Part shown: positions 20,075 through 31,699 of the stretch, one piece after another
Numbering within the stretch: the first letter of the stretch is position 1
Layout: each line of letters opens with the position of its first letter
Source: Saposhnikovia divaricata
Lineage: Eukaryota; Streptophyta; Magnoliopsida; Apiales; Apiaceae
Length of the DNA: 64,000 nt
NCBI GenBank assembly: GCA_036435485.1
Contig: CM071595.1
Coordinates: forward strand, 5,818,001 to 5,882,000
Direction: 5' to 3'
The notes under the pieces: model-generated
The model's input: only the letters and a program-made list of their open reading frames with translations
Databases searched by the model: none
What the model was told of the DNA's origin: nothing
Position numbers and translations under genes: made by a program

Positions 20075-21301
20075 AAACTAGATGTGAAGAACGCATTTCT
20101 TTATGGAGACATTGATACGGAGATTTATATGGAGCAGCCTTTGGGGTTTAAATCAAAGAATTTTCCAAGTTACGTATGTCGGCCCAAGAAAGCTCTTTAT
20201 GGGCTCAAACAAGCACCGCGGGCCTGGTTCGGAAAAATTTCTCAATATTTAATCTTTTGTAGTTATGCTTCCTCAAGTGCTGATGCGAGTTTATTTATAA
20301 AGAAAGATTCGAAGGTGCATGTTCTTGTGTTATTATATGTCTATGACATGATAATAACCGGTAATGATGAGAAAGAAATAAACATGTTGAAAGATGAACT
20401 TGCCATCCGGTTTGAGATGAAAAATCTAGGAGAACTAAAGCACTTTCTCGGTTTGGAGATATCAAGGTGCAAGGAAGGCATTTTTGTTTCTCAAGGTCAG
20501 TATGCTAAAAAGATCATCGAGAAATTCAAGATGATCAATTGCAGACCAACAACTATTCCAATGGAGCAGAATTTGAAGTTAAGAGCTAATGTTGGGAAAG
20601 AGCTCAAGAATGGAAAAACGTATCGGACTTCGGTTGGGAGCTTAATATATTTGACAATTACAAGACCTGATATTTCATTTCCAGTTGGAGTTGTTAGTCA
20701 ATTTATGCAAAAGCCAAGGAAGCCACACCTGGATGCAGAAAATATGATCCTTCGTTATCTTAAGCATACGATGAATTATGGGCTGATGTATAAAGAAGGC
20801 GCAGAGATTTTTCTTAGTGGATTCACCGATGCAGATTGGGCAGGTGATCCCTCCTCAAGACGTTCTACATCAGGTTATACTTTCGACCTTGGATCAGCTG
20901 CTATCTCGTGGTGTAGCAAGAAGCAAGTAACTGTAGCATTATCAAGTACAGAGACAGAGTATAATGCTGCTACACTCGCTGCACAAGAATGTGCATGGTT
21001 AACAAGACTGATCAAGGACATTTCTCATTCTAAAATGGAACCAGTTGAGCTATATTGTGACAATATGAGTTCGATTCACCTAGCCTCAAATCCTGTTTTT
21101 CACGCAAGAACTAAACACATTGAAGTGCACTATCATTTTATATGGGAGAAAGTGTTTCAAGAAGAGATCGACTTCATCAAAGTTGATACAAAAGAACAAC
21201 TTGCTGATATATTTATGAAGGCATTACCTAAGGCGAATTTTGAGTTTCTTAGAGCACAACTTGGCTTGGTATACGAAGTTCGCACAAAGGGGGAGTGTTG
21301 A
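20075..21301 (+). pseudogene. copia reverse transcriptase/RNase H, N-terminally truncated
   Basis: Picks up at LDVKNAFLYGDIDTEIYMEQ in the RT palm. It continues through ALYGLKQAPRAW, then VLLYVYDMIITG, where the catalytic YVDD has become YVYD, losing one of the two key aspartates. Then FLGLEISR, RNase H FTDADWAGD, STETEYNAA and LYCDNMSS, ending shortly before the PPT. The YVYD change and missing N-terminus make it inactive. Confidence 0.85.
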
Positions 21302-21708
21302 AAGATTGTGCAGAACTTCCTGAAGGTTCTAGAATAATTAAGTCCTGAAGTTTCTAGAATAATTAAGGAGTTAATTATGCATTCATGGTTCATGCACTAG
21401 AAGGTTTATTGTCTAGAAAGTTCCAGTACTTTTATGCATTTCATGTACTAGAAAGTTTCTATACTTTTTCTGCATCTAATAACCATCTAGAATATTCTAC
21501 TGCTACTATAAAATGTACTCAGCAGATTTGTATCATATTAGTGTTAAAAAATCAGAATACTTCTTAAGTAAAATCCTTGCTCTCTCTTGTGTAAACCAGC
21601 TGTGTTGTGTGTGTTTTAAGTGTAGTTTTCTGCCCAATTCTTAAGTCATCTTGGGCCTGCAATTAGTGTGTCTACTGCAGTTTTGAGAGTGTCCATAATT
21701 CTCTCAAC
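21296..21708 (+). repeat. 3' LTR of the chimeric copia element
   Basis: Follows a polypurine tract (AAAGGGGGAG, 21286-21295) and begins TGTTGAAAG. It contains CTATAAAATG as a TATA box and ends CTCTCAACTA or close by, where F-box coding sequence resumes. The exact right boundary is uncertain by a few bases. Confidence 0.7.
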
Positions 21709-22201
21709 TACTAGAAATATAATCGAAACCAAATCCTTTGTCAACATTATTTGTCACTGATTTATTCTCAGGGGAAGGAAGTTCCATCCACCACTTGGTA
21801 AACGGATTACAGATAATCAAAACATCACATAGATCAAAACTATTCCTATCGACGTGAATATAAACAAGACCATTACAAGAATGGAAGCAACGAATCGTAC
21901 CGATAAAATCTTGTGGGAAGTTAATCCTAACAGGGTCATCAAGAAAAGTGGAATTGTTGACACCATCATGGATGAAATATGAGTATTTGGTCGGAGTTTT
22001 TGAAATCCATAACAGAGATGAAGGTTGTTTTTTCTTGGAATTAATGAGGTGCATTTCGATGAATGTAGGACTTGATATTATCGAAAACCATGACTTGCGG
22101 ACGGATTTGAAGCGGAGTAGAGATAATACAGGCAACCAGGAAAGTATTTGGAATATAAGTTCTTCAGCTAAATATAAATCGCTAAAGCTTGCTGTTGCCA
22201 T
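21709..22201 (-). pseudogene. F-box gene 1, 3' half lost to copia insertion
   Basis: ATG at 22201; the N-terminal F-box reads DLYLAEELIFQILSWLPV and SLLRFKSVRKSWFSIISS. The start of the F-box-associated region follows (CNGLVYIHVDRNS, NPFTKWWMELP). Coding stops being F-box at FGFDYIS, where the copia LTR begins. About the last half (roughly 200 residues in paralogues) is missing. F-box proteins act as SCF ubiquitin-ligase adaptors; this one lacks most of the substrate-binding domain. Confidence 0.85.
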
Positions 22202-22689
22202 TCTCTAACCCTAAGTTGCAAATCCTAATTACTTGTACGTGGCCTCTCACTAAATTGTGCTTAACAAGATGGACTCTGTGATTTGAAGCGAAGTAGAGAA
22301 ATTAAAGGCACCCACGAAAGTATTTTGAAAATAAGTTCTTTAGCTAGATAAAAATCACTTGAACTTGTTGTAGCAAATTTCTGTCAGGGCTTCTAATGCA
22401 AGGTGATACAAGGAAGATAATATTTATAGAATAATGTTTACTTTATCACCTTGTGTTTGGATTATGGATGCTTCTTCTTCGATTTGATTTTGAATTATGT
22501 TTTCTGTAGCTCAATATTTTAAATTCTGAGTCGAATTATATATTTTGTTATAAAATAACCTTACCATTAATGTTTTAGATTCTGAGTCGAATTCGTTTCA
22601 AGATTGTAACTAGGATGAAATTTACTTAGAAAAATCAGGGTAGAAGATAATTTGGCGGAAGGAACTCAGTTACAGCGCAGGAGAGATGG
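22202..22689. other. Divergent intergenic region between F-box genes
   Basis: Contains a second, partial F-box N-terminus on the minus strand (about 22265-22390) homologous to the start of the neighbouring F-box genes. The rest is AT-rich and is duplicated at about 29880-30170. Confidence 0.5.
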
Positions 22690-23075
22690 CTCTGTCTATG
22701 CTCCCTCTCCCTCCTCGCTTTGGAATCTTCGTCCAATCGTCTCTTATTGTTTATCATCTCGGATGTTAAAAAATCGATCCAATTTATCATATTCTTGTAC
22801 AAGATGGCTACAGTGACAACCAGCACCATAAATCCCCTGTTTTTTTGTCATGAACCATTTAGTCATCGTGGACATCTTACTCGTTCTGCATTCTTCGCAT
22901 GGTCTAGTGTTGTGCACTAACTCGTTCTGGACATCAGAGACAGAACGTGAAAATTACATATACAACCCCACCACCAACGAGTTAGCAACATTGCCCAGAC
23001 CTAGTGACCGAAGCTTTATATGTCCTGCATCTATGATCCTAGCTTTCATCCTTCATATTCACCGTTGAAGATCTA
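22690..23075 (+). pseudogene. F-box-associated fragment, plus strand, copy 1
   Basis: Contains HSSHGLVLCTNSF and YIYNPTTNELATLPRPSDRS, the start of an F-box-associated domain, followed by SMILAFILHIH. The F-box itself is not visible and the frame is broken before about 22850. A longer homologue lies at 30172-31388. Probably a dead paralogue of At5g07610-like F-box genes. Confidence 0.65.
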
Positions 23076-23590
23076 ACTAAATACGAAGGAATTCAGCCTT
23101 GTTTTAATTTGTTGCAGCCTGTTGTAAAGAATTGTGATCCACCATTGAAAAAGAATCCAAGACACTGGTCTACAAGTGCAAGCTACAAAACAATCCAAGA
23201 CAAACCAAATAAAATATGCACGAAAGAGTTTAAACCAAATGAAGCAAAGTTGAGGAAAACACGTTGACAAAATTTGTACAAAAATTAATGTAGAACACAA
23301 AAACAGAAGAAACGCAAGTGAAAAATATGTAATGGTATAAAGTCTTCTAATTATAAGATTTCACTAAAAATAATAACATGTTAATTTTAAAGGCAAATGT
23401 TCGGTGTACACACATTGCAGTACATATATAAAGGTACCCGGTCTACAATTAATCCTAACTAGCTAACTTCAGCTTCAAATATATGATTGAGTCTACGTTC
23501 ATGGTTCATTGAGTCACACCATTGTGCGTTGCATCATTGCAAATACTGTGATTATCTACCACCTTACTCTTGTTGTTCAAACCCTCAGAC
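23076..23590. other. F-box gene 2 downstream flank
   Basis: Non-coding; homologous to 27110-27463 (CATTGAAAAAGAA and CTACAAGTGCAAGCTA blocks), which shows that the F-box gene was duplicated with its 3' flank. Confidence 0.6.
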
Positions 23591-24637
23591 TTAAATGAGG
23601 CTCTCAGTGTACGTGGAAAATAATACATCATAATTAGAAAGCGAAAGAGGAAACTTCTTCGTCTGTTTCTTTCTATGATCATAAATGGTGTATTCCCAAT
23701 TATAATTTCTTGCAAAAAACTGTCCAACACCCAAATATGGATATACCCAACTTACCTTCGAATGATCAGCCTCAAGATTGAATTTTTTAGTCCAAATAAC
23801 ATCGTCCAATGTCAGTAGGCTAATAACCGATCCATCACCATCCCATTCTTTAAAAATCATAGCAACGGAACCTTCATAATCCAGAACATGTGACCTTTTT
23901 GTATATTGTAGAGTGTTGGGAAGCGAAAATACTTCAAACACCTCATTATGTAAATCAAAGGCCACTAGCTCATCATTAGCTACCGAATACAATACCCCAT
24001 TAACATGAGCAAAGGGTGAACAACGAAAACTAAGAACAATACTTGGTAATGAATTCGGGACCTGAATCTCTTTCCAAGAATCAGAATTGATGGAATACAG
24101 CTCCACAGAGAAATCTGGGAAAGGTACAATCTTGATAATCTTGTAGTCATCAGAAATAAAATCGAAACCAAATCCTATGTTGACCGCACATGTCCCTGAT
24201 TTTTTCTCAGGGGCAGGAAGTTCCTTCAACCACTTGGTAAGCGGATTCCATATAATCAAAACTTCACAATCAAGGAAGTCATTCTACTTGAGATAGAAAA
24301 GAAGACCATTACAAGAATAGAAGTTACGATACGTACCATCAAAATTTCGTGGTATGTTAATCTTAACATGTTCATCAAAAATAGTATGAATGCAGACATC
24401 ATTGAAAGAATACGGGTATTCGATCAGAGAATTGGAAAGCCATATTAGCGAGGAGGGTTGTTTTTTCTTGGTATTAATGAGGTGTGTTTCACTGAATGCG
24501 GTACTTGATATTATCGAAGACCATGACTTGCAGACCGATTTGAAGCGAAGTAGATATGTTACTGCAGGCATCCATGAAAGTATTTCGAATACAAGTTCAT
24601 TAGCTAAATAAAAATCACCAGAGCTTTTTTTAGCCAT
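23591..24637 (-). pseudogene. F-box gene 2, full length with one in-frame stop
   Basis: ATG at 24637, about 349 codons. F-box: DFYLANELVFEILSWMPA, LLRFKSVCKSWSSIISS. F-box-associated domain: WNPLTKWLKELPAPEKKS, YKIIKIVPFPDFSVELYS, VNGVLYSVANDELVAFDL, LDYEGSVAMIFKEWDGDG. A single TAG (plus-strand CTA, 24284-24286) replaces the Lys codon AAG seen in the paralogue at 28.2 kb. The frame is otherwise open on both sides. A start at the second half (from about 24259) is possible but would lack the F-box. Confidence 0.85.
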
Positions 24638-25285
24638 TTTTTCTAGCCATTTTTTCGAATAAATAAGGTTTTACTATTTTAGGAACCTCAATCTCCTTCC
24701 AAGAATCATCATTGGCCGAATACAGCTGAGCTACTAATCCAGAGGCATTACCGAAAGCATTATCAAAAGCGTCCTCAAACACAAACCTAAGAATCTTGTA
24801 GTCTTTGGAAACAGAATAAAAACCGAACCCTAGATGTGGAGCACTTATTGATTTGCTCGGAGGGGTAGGAAGGCACTTGAACAGCTTGGTAAATGGATTC
24901 CATAAATACAGAGTATTGAACATGGAATCAGAACTAACAGGACAAACAAGACCATTGCAGGAACCAAAGAACCGATTAGTACTACTGAATCTTCGTGGTA
25001 ATTCGATCCTTATCGAGTCATCATGACTATCGACGTAAACATCATAACAAGTACTCATGTAGAAGATATCTTCCATGCCAAGGTACGCATGCTTTTCATC
25101 CTCATATGTGAAAACTTCAAGTACAGAGGGAAGTTTTTTCTTAGAAGTGATGAGGTGAGCTTCCCAAAACTCGCGACTTGATATAATCGAAAACCATAAC
25201 TTGCAGACGAATCTCAAGCGGAGTAGTGATGTTAAAAGTATTTTGAATACAATCTCTTTAATTGATTAAAAGTTTGTAGTCTCCA
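24638..25285 (-). pseudogene. F-box gene 3, degraded F-box and truncated C-terminus
   Basis: ATG at 25285 with a stop seven codons in (after METTNF). The F-box is eroded (KEIVFKILLTSLLRLRFVC, missing the central residues). From 25217 the frame is open: AHLITSKKKLPSVLEVF, SCNGLVCPVSSDSM, WNPFTKLFKCLPTPPSK, YKILRFVFEDAF, DDSWKEIEVPKIV. It ends abruptly about 150 residues short of paralogues, abutting the start of F-box gene 2. Confidence 0.75.
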
Positions 25286-27109
25286 TTGATGTTTTGCTTA
25301 ATGCATGTTAGGGTTAATTTTTTGTCCTGCTTTTATACTATGTTCCCGAGAAATTTTAGATAGAAAAAAAAAGGGAGAGACATTTGTGCAAGAACGTCTA
25401 TATTTCCGAGTTTATATGAGTGAAGAAAAGAAAGTGAATTATGTAAAATGGTCACTACCTTGAGAAAAAATGGCCTACTTTCTTTTGTTAAAAAATTCGG
25501 AACACCAATAATACCGAAAATGTGAGAATTTGTATCAAAATTTTTCCCAAATACAATTTTCTTTCTTTCAAACACTGAATTCAGAAAACCAATTTTAACA
25601 TTTTACTAGTTGCTGGGTCATTAAATCATCTTGATCCGTAAATCTCCCGGGACTGATTTTTTTATTTTTAAGCCATCTCCTTATCTTATCGAGTTATTTA
25701 TTTAAAAAACCAACCAACTTTCATCCTTATTTCAATTTAACCATTTAACAATTTTATTAGCAGGTAAAACCACCGAATTATTAAATATTATGAAAAAATT
25801 TAACCACATACAACTTGTTGGGTGTTCAAACCTAATTTCAGAATACATTATAAATTATTATAATAATATCTTATCAATTATTTAAATATAAAACACATAC
25901 AACTTTTAATATTTAAAATTTTCATAATACATTATTACATTGCAAATGTCCCCAGTTTCCTAAACTTGTTTATCAACTTAACATAAGATAATTAAAATTT
26001 ATAATTTTGTTTTAACTTTGGATTTATAATTATTATAATTAATATCAAAGCTAATGTGACAAATGTATTCTTGAATTCAAATAGATATCAAATGATTTAT
26101 AGTTTGGATTTTGTGTATAGATACCCATGTTGTTTATTGAATTTAATTTTGTTGTGTGAACATTTCATTTATAAACCAATTTTGCAGAATAAATTTAAAA
26201 GCAAAATAAGTGAAAGATTGCAGTAATCGTAATAAATTATTATATAAATTTTCGTTAGAAGATAATCACATGTTTATAATTTTTTATAGCTAATATTCTT
26301 TCATATTTTTTGGATATTTTAATAATTAATACGAAATATATTTTTACATAAGTATCTTCCGAAAATTGCCTTTAACAAAAATTTTATTAAAAAAAAGTAC
26401 TCCCACGTAATCACCACATGGAGGTGCCATATCGTAATGATTTTAACTATTATTAAATTTTTCTTAACATTCAATAGTTGATTGGTTTTATATGCTAAAA
26501 TAATTATTGACTGGTTAAATTGCAAAAAAAATGAAATTTGCAAATAAATGACAAAAATAACTGATTTCAGTGGATTTCTAACAAAACTAACCATTCTTAA
26601 TTAGGTGGCCAACTATAGCCGTTTCAATAATTAAATGTATTGAAATATGTTGTTTTGTATTAATCAACTAATGTGCTAGCTGATAATTATAGAAGATAAA
26701 GATGAACAAAATTGTGCACACATGGTCATGTGCATTTGTTGAGCTGCCTTTTCTTAATTATGGAAATAAGCATTCTTAGAATGCGTATTCAGTTTATATA
26801 TCTCACTATCAAATATCAAATGCGTGTTCCCTGCTGTATATCACATAATATTCCATTTTGCATTGCGTATTCTACTTTTTATTATAAGTTAATGAGAAAT
26901 ACTCCATCAAGTGATGCGTATTCCATATTACTTCATTTCAGAATGCGTATTCAATCGATTAAAAATAGCCAAAAATTTGATGTATTTTGATTAAAAAATA
27001 GGTTAAACTTGTCCTTTACCCGAAATCTGCTTGGTTTTTTCAGGGAATAACTTTATCTTTTTATGTACAAAAATTGTATTCAGGGTATTAAAGATCAAAC
27101 ACTGCATAT
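25286..27109. other. AT-rich intergenic DNA
   Basis: No gene seen. Several short ORFs are low-complexity. The decamer ATGCGTATTC and near variants occur about five times between 26770 and 26955, possibly a degraded short tandem or palindromic repeat. Confidence 0.6.
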
Positions 27110-28624
27110 TTTAAAGAACTGCGATCCACCATTGAAAAAGAAGAGACTAAAGATGGGTAACAACCACCCAGGTAATGTTGAGCCACAAGTCTACAAGTGC
27201 AAGCTATAAACAAACCAAATCAAATATGCCGAGGAGTTCAAACCAAATAAAGCAAAAGTTGAGAAGAAACCATTGAGAAAGTTTGCACAAAAAAGAAAAG
27301 AAGACGAAAACAGAGAAAACGGAAGTGAAACAACATCTGTAATGGTATGAAGTAGCATTCTAATTACACAGAGAAAATCACAAACGATATTAATAGTTAA
27401 AATTTAAAAGCTAAGTTAGCTAACTTCAGTTTCGAATACTTTGATTGAGATTAAGTTCATGGTTCATTGCATCACAACATTGTGCGTTGTATTTTCGTCA
27501 CAACAAGATTCTTGTTGTTCAAACCTTTTAACTGAAACAAGGCTCTCAGTGTAATTGGCAAGTGATAGTTGATCAGCTAAAAGCGAAAGAGGAAACTTCT
27601 TCGTCTGTTTCTTTCTGTGATCATAAATAATGTATTCGTAATTATAATCTCTTGCAAAAAACTGTCCAAAACCCAAATATTGATATACCCTCCTAACCTT
27701 CAAATATTCATCAGCCTCAAGATTGAACTTTTTACTCCAAGAAACATCATCCAATGTCCACAGGCTAAGTACCGATTCATCACCGTCCAATTCTTTAAAA
27801 ATCATAGCAACGGATCCTTCATAATCCAGAACACTTGACATTTTAGTATATTTAGAGTGTTGGGAAGCGAAAATACTCCAAACACCTCAGTATGTAAATC
27901 AAAGGCCAATAGATCCTCATTACCTTCCAAATACAATACCCCATTAACATGAACAAAGGGTGAGCAAAATCTATGAACAATACTTGGTAATGAATTGGGG
28001 AACTGAATCTGATTCCAAGAATCAGAATTGACGGAATACAGCTCCACAGAGAAATCTAGGAAACATACAATCCTGATAATCTTGTAGTCATTAGAAATAA
28101 AATCGAAACCAAATCCCATGTCGACCGCACATGTCCCTGATTTTTTCTCAGGGGCAGGAAGTTCCTTCAACCACGTTAAGCGGATTCCATATACACAAAA
28201 CTTCACAATCAAGGACGTCATTCTTCTTGAGATGAAAAAGAAGACCATTACAAGAACAAAAGTTACGGTACGTACCAATAAAATTTCGTGGTATGTTAAT
28301 CTTAACATGTTCATCAACAATAGTATGAATGCAGACAACATCACTGAAAGGATATAGGTATTCGGTCAGAGAATTGGAAAAGCATATTAGCGAGGAGGGT
28401 TGTTTTTTCTTGGTATTAATGAGGTGCGTTTCACTGAATGCAGTATAGAAAAGACAGGAGAAAGAATATCTTTTGTATTATTTAACACTAAGGAATTACA
28501 TCAATATATACACAAATATTCTACTATACAAGGAAAGAGTAAAGTCAGGGAATGCAATAATAACTGATGCTAATTATCTCCTATGACAACAAATCTGGGA
28601 TTACAGAATAAATTAAGGCAAGGA

Positions 28625-29090
28625 TTATTTTTCACTTAATTGTGAGCTATCCTTATCATCCCCCCGCAAGATGGGCGGTCGAATGGCAAGACCAATCTTG
28701 GATATCAATGTTTGAAATGGAACACGAGCAAGTGGCTTGGTAAGTGCATCAGCAAGTTGGTCTTTGCTTGCAATATAAGAGACACGGAGGATACCATTTT
28801 GCACAGATTCACGAACAAAGTGATAGTCTAGACCAAGATGCTTCATTTTGGAATGGAACTTCGGATTAGCAGCAACATAAGTGGCACCAATGTTATCACA
28901 GTAAATTGTTGGTTTTGCAGAAGACTGGAGTCCAAGTTCAGTGAGCAAGTTAATAATCCATAGAACTTCAGCAGTTGTAGAAGCAATGGCACGATATTCA
29001 GCTTCGGTAGATGAGCGTGCTACTGTTCGTTGCTTTGTTGAGCTCCAAGAGATAGGATTACGACCAAGGTAGGCGATCTTTGAGCTGTTT
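28625..29090 (-). pseudogene. Miniature copia RNase H C-terminus
   Basis: [54 protein letters not shown] and [15 protein letters not shown] are the C-terminal half of copia RNase H. It is joined directly to gag at about 29085 in a different frame. The N-terminal RNase H aspartate is missing. Confidence 0.85.
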
Positions 29091-29480
29091 AATATGACCT
29101 TTTGAGGGATTAGCGTAAGTCTTTGCAAGAGTTTTCCAAGCATCATGAGAAGTTGGGCACTGAGATATAAGAGGAACCAGATTAGATGAGAGAGTGCCAG
29201 AAAGAGCTCCAAATATTAATTTGTCTTGGCGGCGCCAAGTAGTATAGGCTGGATTAGTGGTTGTTACTTCTCCAGTGGTGAGGGTAGGGACTGGAGGTGG
29301 TAGAGAACCATCAAGATATTGAAAGAGATCATGACCAATGAAGGTTGCTTCAATTTGGGTTTTCCAGGAAAGGTAGTTTGTAGCAGTAAGTTTTAGAACG
29401 TGAGTGAGAGAGATGATGATGAAAGGCTTTGTGGGTTCATGGTGATTAGGGATAAGAGTCTGATTCTCGGAATTTGCCAT
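29090..29480 (-). pseudogene. Miniature copia gag N-terminus
   Basis: ATG at 29480. Typical plant copia gag start: [72 protein letters not shown]. About 130 residues survive. The zinc knuckle, protease, integrase and RT are deleted and the frame runs out of phase into RNase H. Confidence 0.85.
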
Positions 29481-29870
29481 GAAAAAAAAAAAGAGGATCT
29501 TTAGAGCTGTGATACCATATAGAAAAGACAGGAGAAAGAATATCTTTTGTATTATTTAACACTAAGGAATTACATCAATATATACACAAATATTCTACTA
29601 TACAAGGAAAGAGTAAAGTCAGGGAATGCAATAATAACTGATGCTAATTATCTCCTATGACAACAAATCTGGGATTACAGAATAAATTAAGGCAAGGATT
29701 ATTTTTCACTTAATTGTGAGCTATCCTTATCATGCAGAACTTGATATTATCGAAGACCATGACTTGCAGACCGATTTGAAGCGAAGTAGAGATGTTACAG
29801 GCATCCATGAAAGTATTTCGAATACAAGTTCATTAGCTAAATAAAAATCACCAGAGCTTTTTTTAGCCAT

Positions 29871-30171
29871 TTGTTGGCAGGGCTTCTAAGCAAGGTGATA
29901 CGAGGAAGATAATATTTATAAAGAAATTTCTACTTTATCACCTTATTTTTGGACTTTGTATGCTTCTTTGATTTGATTTTGAATTATGTTTCTTTGATTT
30001 GATTCTGAGTCAAATTATACTTTGTTGACCGATTTCCGTTCAAATTAACCTTACCATTAATGTTTTAGATTCCAAGTCGAATTACATTTCAAGATTGTGA
30101 CACAGATGAAATTTTTATAAATCAGGTGGGAAGATAATTTGGCGGAAGAAACTCAGTGGCAGCACAGGAGA
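29871..30171. other. Divergent intergenic region, duplicate of 22.4-22.7 kb
   Basis: Blocks such as AAGGTGATACGAGGAAGATA, CTTACCATTAATGTTTTAGA and AGATAATTTGGCGGAAG match 22400-22690, so the whole divergent F-box pair was duplicated. No gene seen. Confidence 0.65.
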
Positions 30172-31699
30172 CATGGTTTTACAAGGCTCTCCCGTGACAA
30201 TCAGTAATTCTCAAACTAAAAGTATCCGGTGACTCACATTTTCAGACCAGGATCTGCTAGCATTGATCCTTGTTCGTGTCCCTCTAAAAAAATTGACATA
30301 GTTCAACTGTGTAGCTAAACCATGGTTCTTTCTCATCATAGTCCCTATTTTTCAGACCTTCGTTCCATGCTCCCTCTCTCACTCCTCGCTTTGGAATCTT
30401 CGTCCAATCGTCTCGACGTTTAGAAATCAATCCAATTTATTATTTTCCTATACAAGACGGCTACAATGACAACCAGCACCAAAAATCCCCTGTCTTTTGT
30501 CATGACCTATTTGGTCATCATGGACATCGTACTCGTATTCTGGAATCTTCGCATGGTCTCTTGCTGCGCACTAGCTCGTTCTTGATACCAAAGACAGAAC
30601 GTGAAAATTACATAAACAAGTAGACCTAGTGACCGAAGCTTTATGTGTTCTGAATCTATTGTCCTAGCTTTTCATCCTTCATACTCACCTCACTACAAGA
30701 TTGTTTCCCGCGCTAGATTACCACATTTTCCTCATCGTGGTCATCTCAAACCAGGTCTTGGAGGGTCTCTGGCCAACCTTTTCTTGTACGGATTGGTTTA
30801 AGATTTAGGGATGGTGTCTATTGCAACGAGTCTATTTATTACTTAAATGATAAGTGAGAAGATAATTCTTGTGATTGTTGTTTGTTTAAAGTGGAGGATG
30901 AGAGGCTACATACATTTCCTAGACCACTCATTGCTACGACCAGGAGTTCGAGAAGAAGTTTTTACTTTGGGGAATCTGATAATCATTTGCATTTTGTTCA
31001 GGTTTGCCCTTTTGCAACTGTTCTCCATATGTATGAGATGAATTGTGATCACTCGGGGTGGTTTGTCAAGTACCAAGTTGATCTTGCTCCACTTCTTAAA
31101 ACATTCCCACAGTTCCGCGGGGATGAGTATACGGTTGTTGTACTCTCAATTGTTAGAAGAGATAAATTTCAAGAGGATGATTTTTCTTGGTATTGGGTAT
31201 TTGTGGTAAGGTTGTATGCTACAATCTTGTGAATAGAAGTTTAAAAAAGTATATTTGATCACAGGGAGGTTTTTGACCGAAGAGTGGCCCCTTCGCTGAA
31301 ACATAAAAACCTTAAAGTTTTGCAGTATGTTGAGGGTCACTTATCAGTGTAAGTTCTGCTTTCTGCTGCACACATGGTGCTTAAGTATTGATAAAATGTT
31401 AGTGAAAGTGTTTAATGCTTGCTTGTGTGTGTGATATATAACTAATATGTGTGTTAGTATATTAGCAGAGCAAGTACCGGAGAAGTAAAAACAATGTAAG
31501 AGAAAACAAAAACACTTGTATTGCTTGTATTTGCTTGATATTACAATGGAGACAACGTTTCAATATATAGGAAATTATACACTAAGTCAGCTAGCTACAG
31601 TAATTACTATGAAGTCATGGATAATGTCATATTACTATGAGGTCTTGGATAATGTCATAGTAGGTGAAATATTTAACACCCCCCTCAAACTTAAGATGT

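Larger units (their letters stand above)
18438..21708 (+). mobile_element. Ty1/copia 3' portion with internal inversion
   Basis: Begins inside gag at the zinc knuckle. Protease (ADSGATAHI), GAG_pre-integrase (WHHRLGH, CPYCQMGKSC) and integrase (IFQSDGGGEF, EQNGVAERKHRHV) follow. About 19.65-20.07 kb is inverted, then RT and RNase H lead to a 3' LTR. The 5' LTR, PBS and N-terminal gag are absent; the gypsy fragment takes their place. The right end lies inside an F-box gene. Confidence 0.85.
28444..29732 (-). mobile_element. Miniature copia element with apparently identical LTRs
   Basis: 1,289 bp: two 215-bp LTRs (28444-28658, 29518-29732) that look identical on reading. A TGCAG target duplication lies at 28439-28443 and 29733-29737. 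The PBS is TGGTATCACAGC (29506-29517, one base off the initiator-Met PBS) and the PPT is GGGGGGA beside the left LTR. LTRs start TG and end TA in element orientation. Only N-terminal gag and C-terminal RNase H remain. This is probably a very recent, trans-mobilised insertion. Confidence 0.92.
27464..29870 (-). pseudogene. F-box gene 4, interrupted by a miniature copia element
   Basis: The N-terminus lies at 29738-29870 (ATG at 29870; DFYLANELVFEIL-type F-box). The remainder lies at 27464-28438, split by the element at 28444-29732. Further damage: a 2-nt deletion where the paralogue has WNPLTKWLKE (near 28170) and a 1-nt loss near 27845. The C-terminal domain (PAPEKKSGTCAVDMGFGFDF, LDYEGSVAMIFKELDGDE) is close to F-box gene 2. 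Confidence 0.85.

Noticed and set aside
24284..24286. Programmed stop readthrough in F-box gene 2
   Set aside because: No readthrough context is evident after the TAG, and the paralogue has an ordinary Lys codon; a nonsense mutation is simpler.
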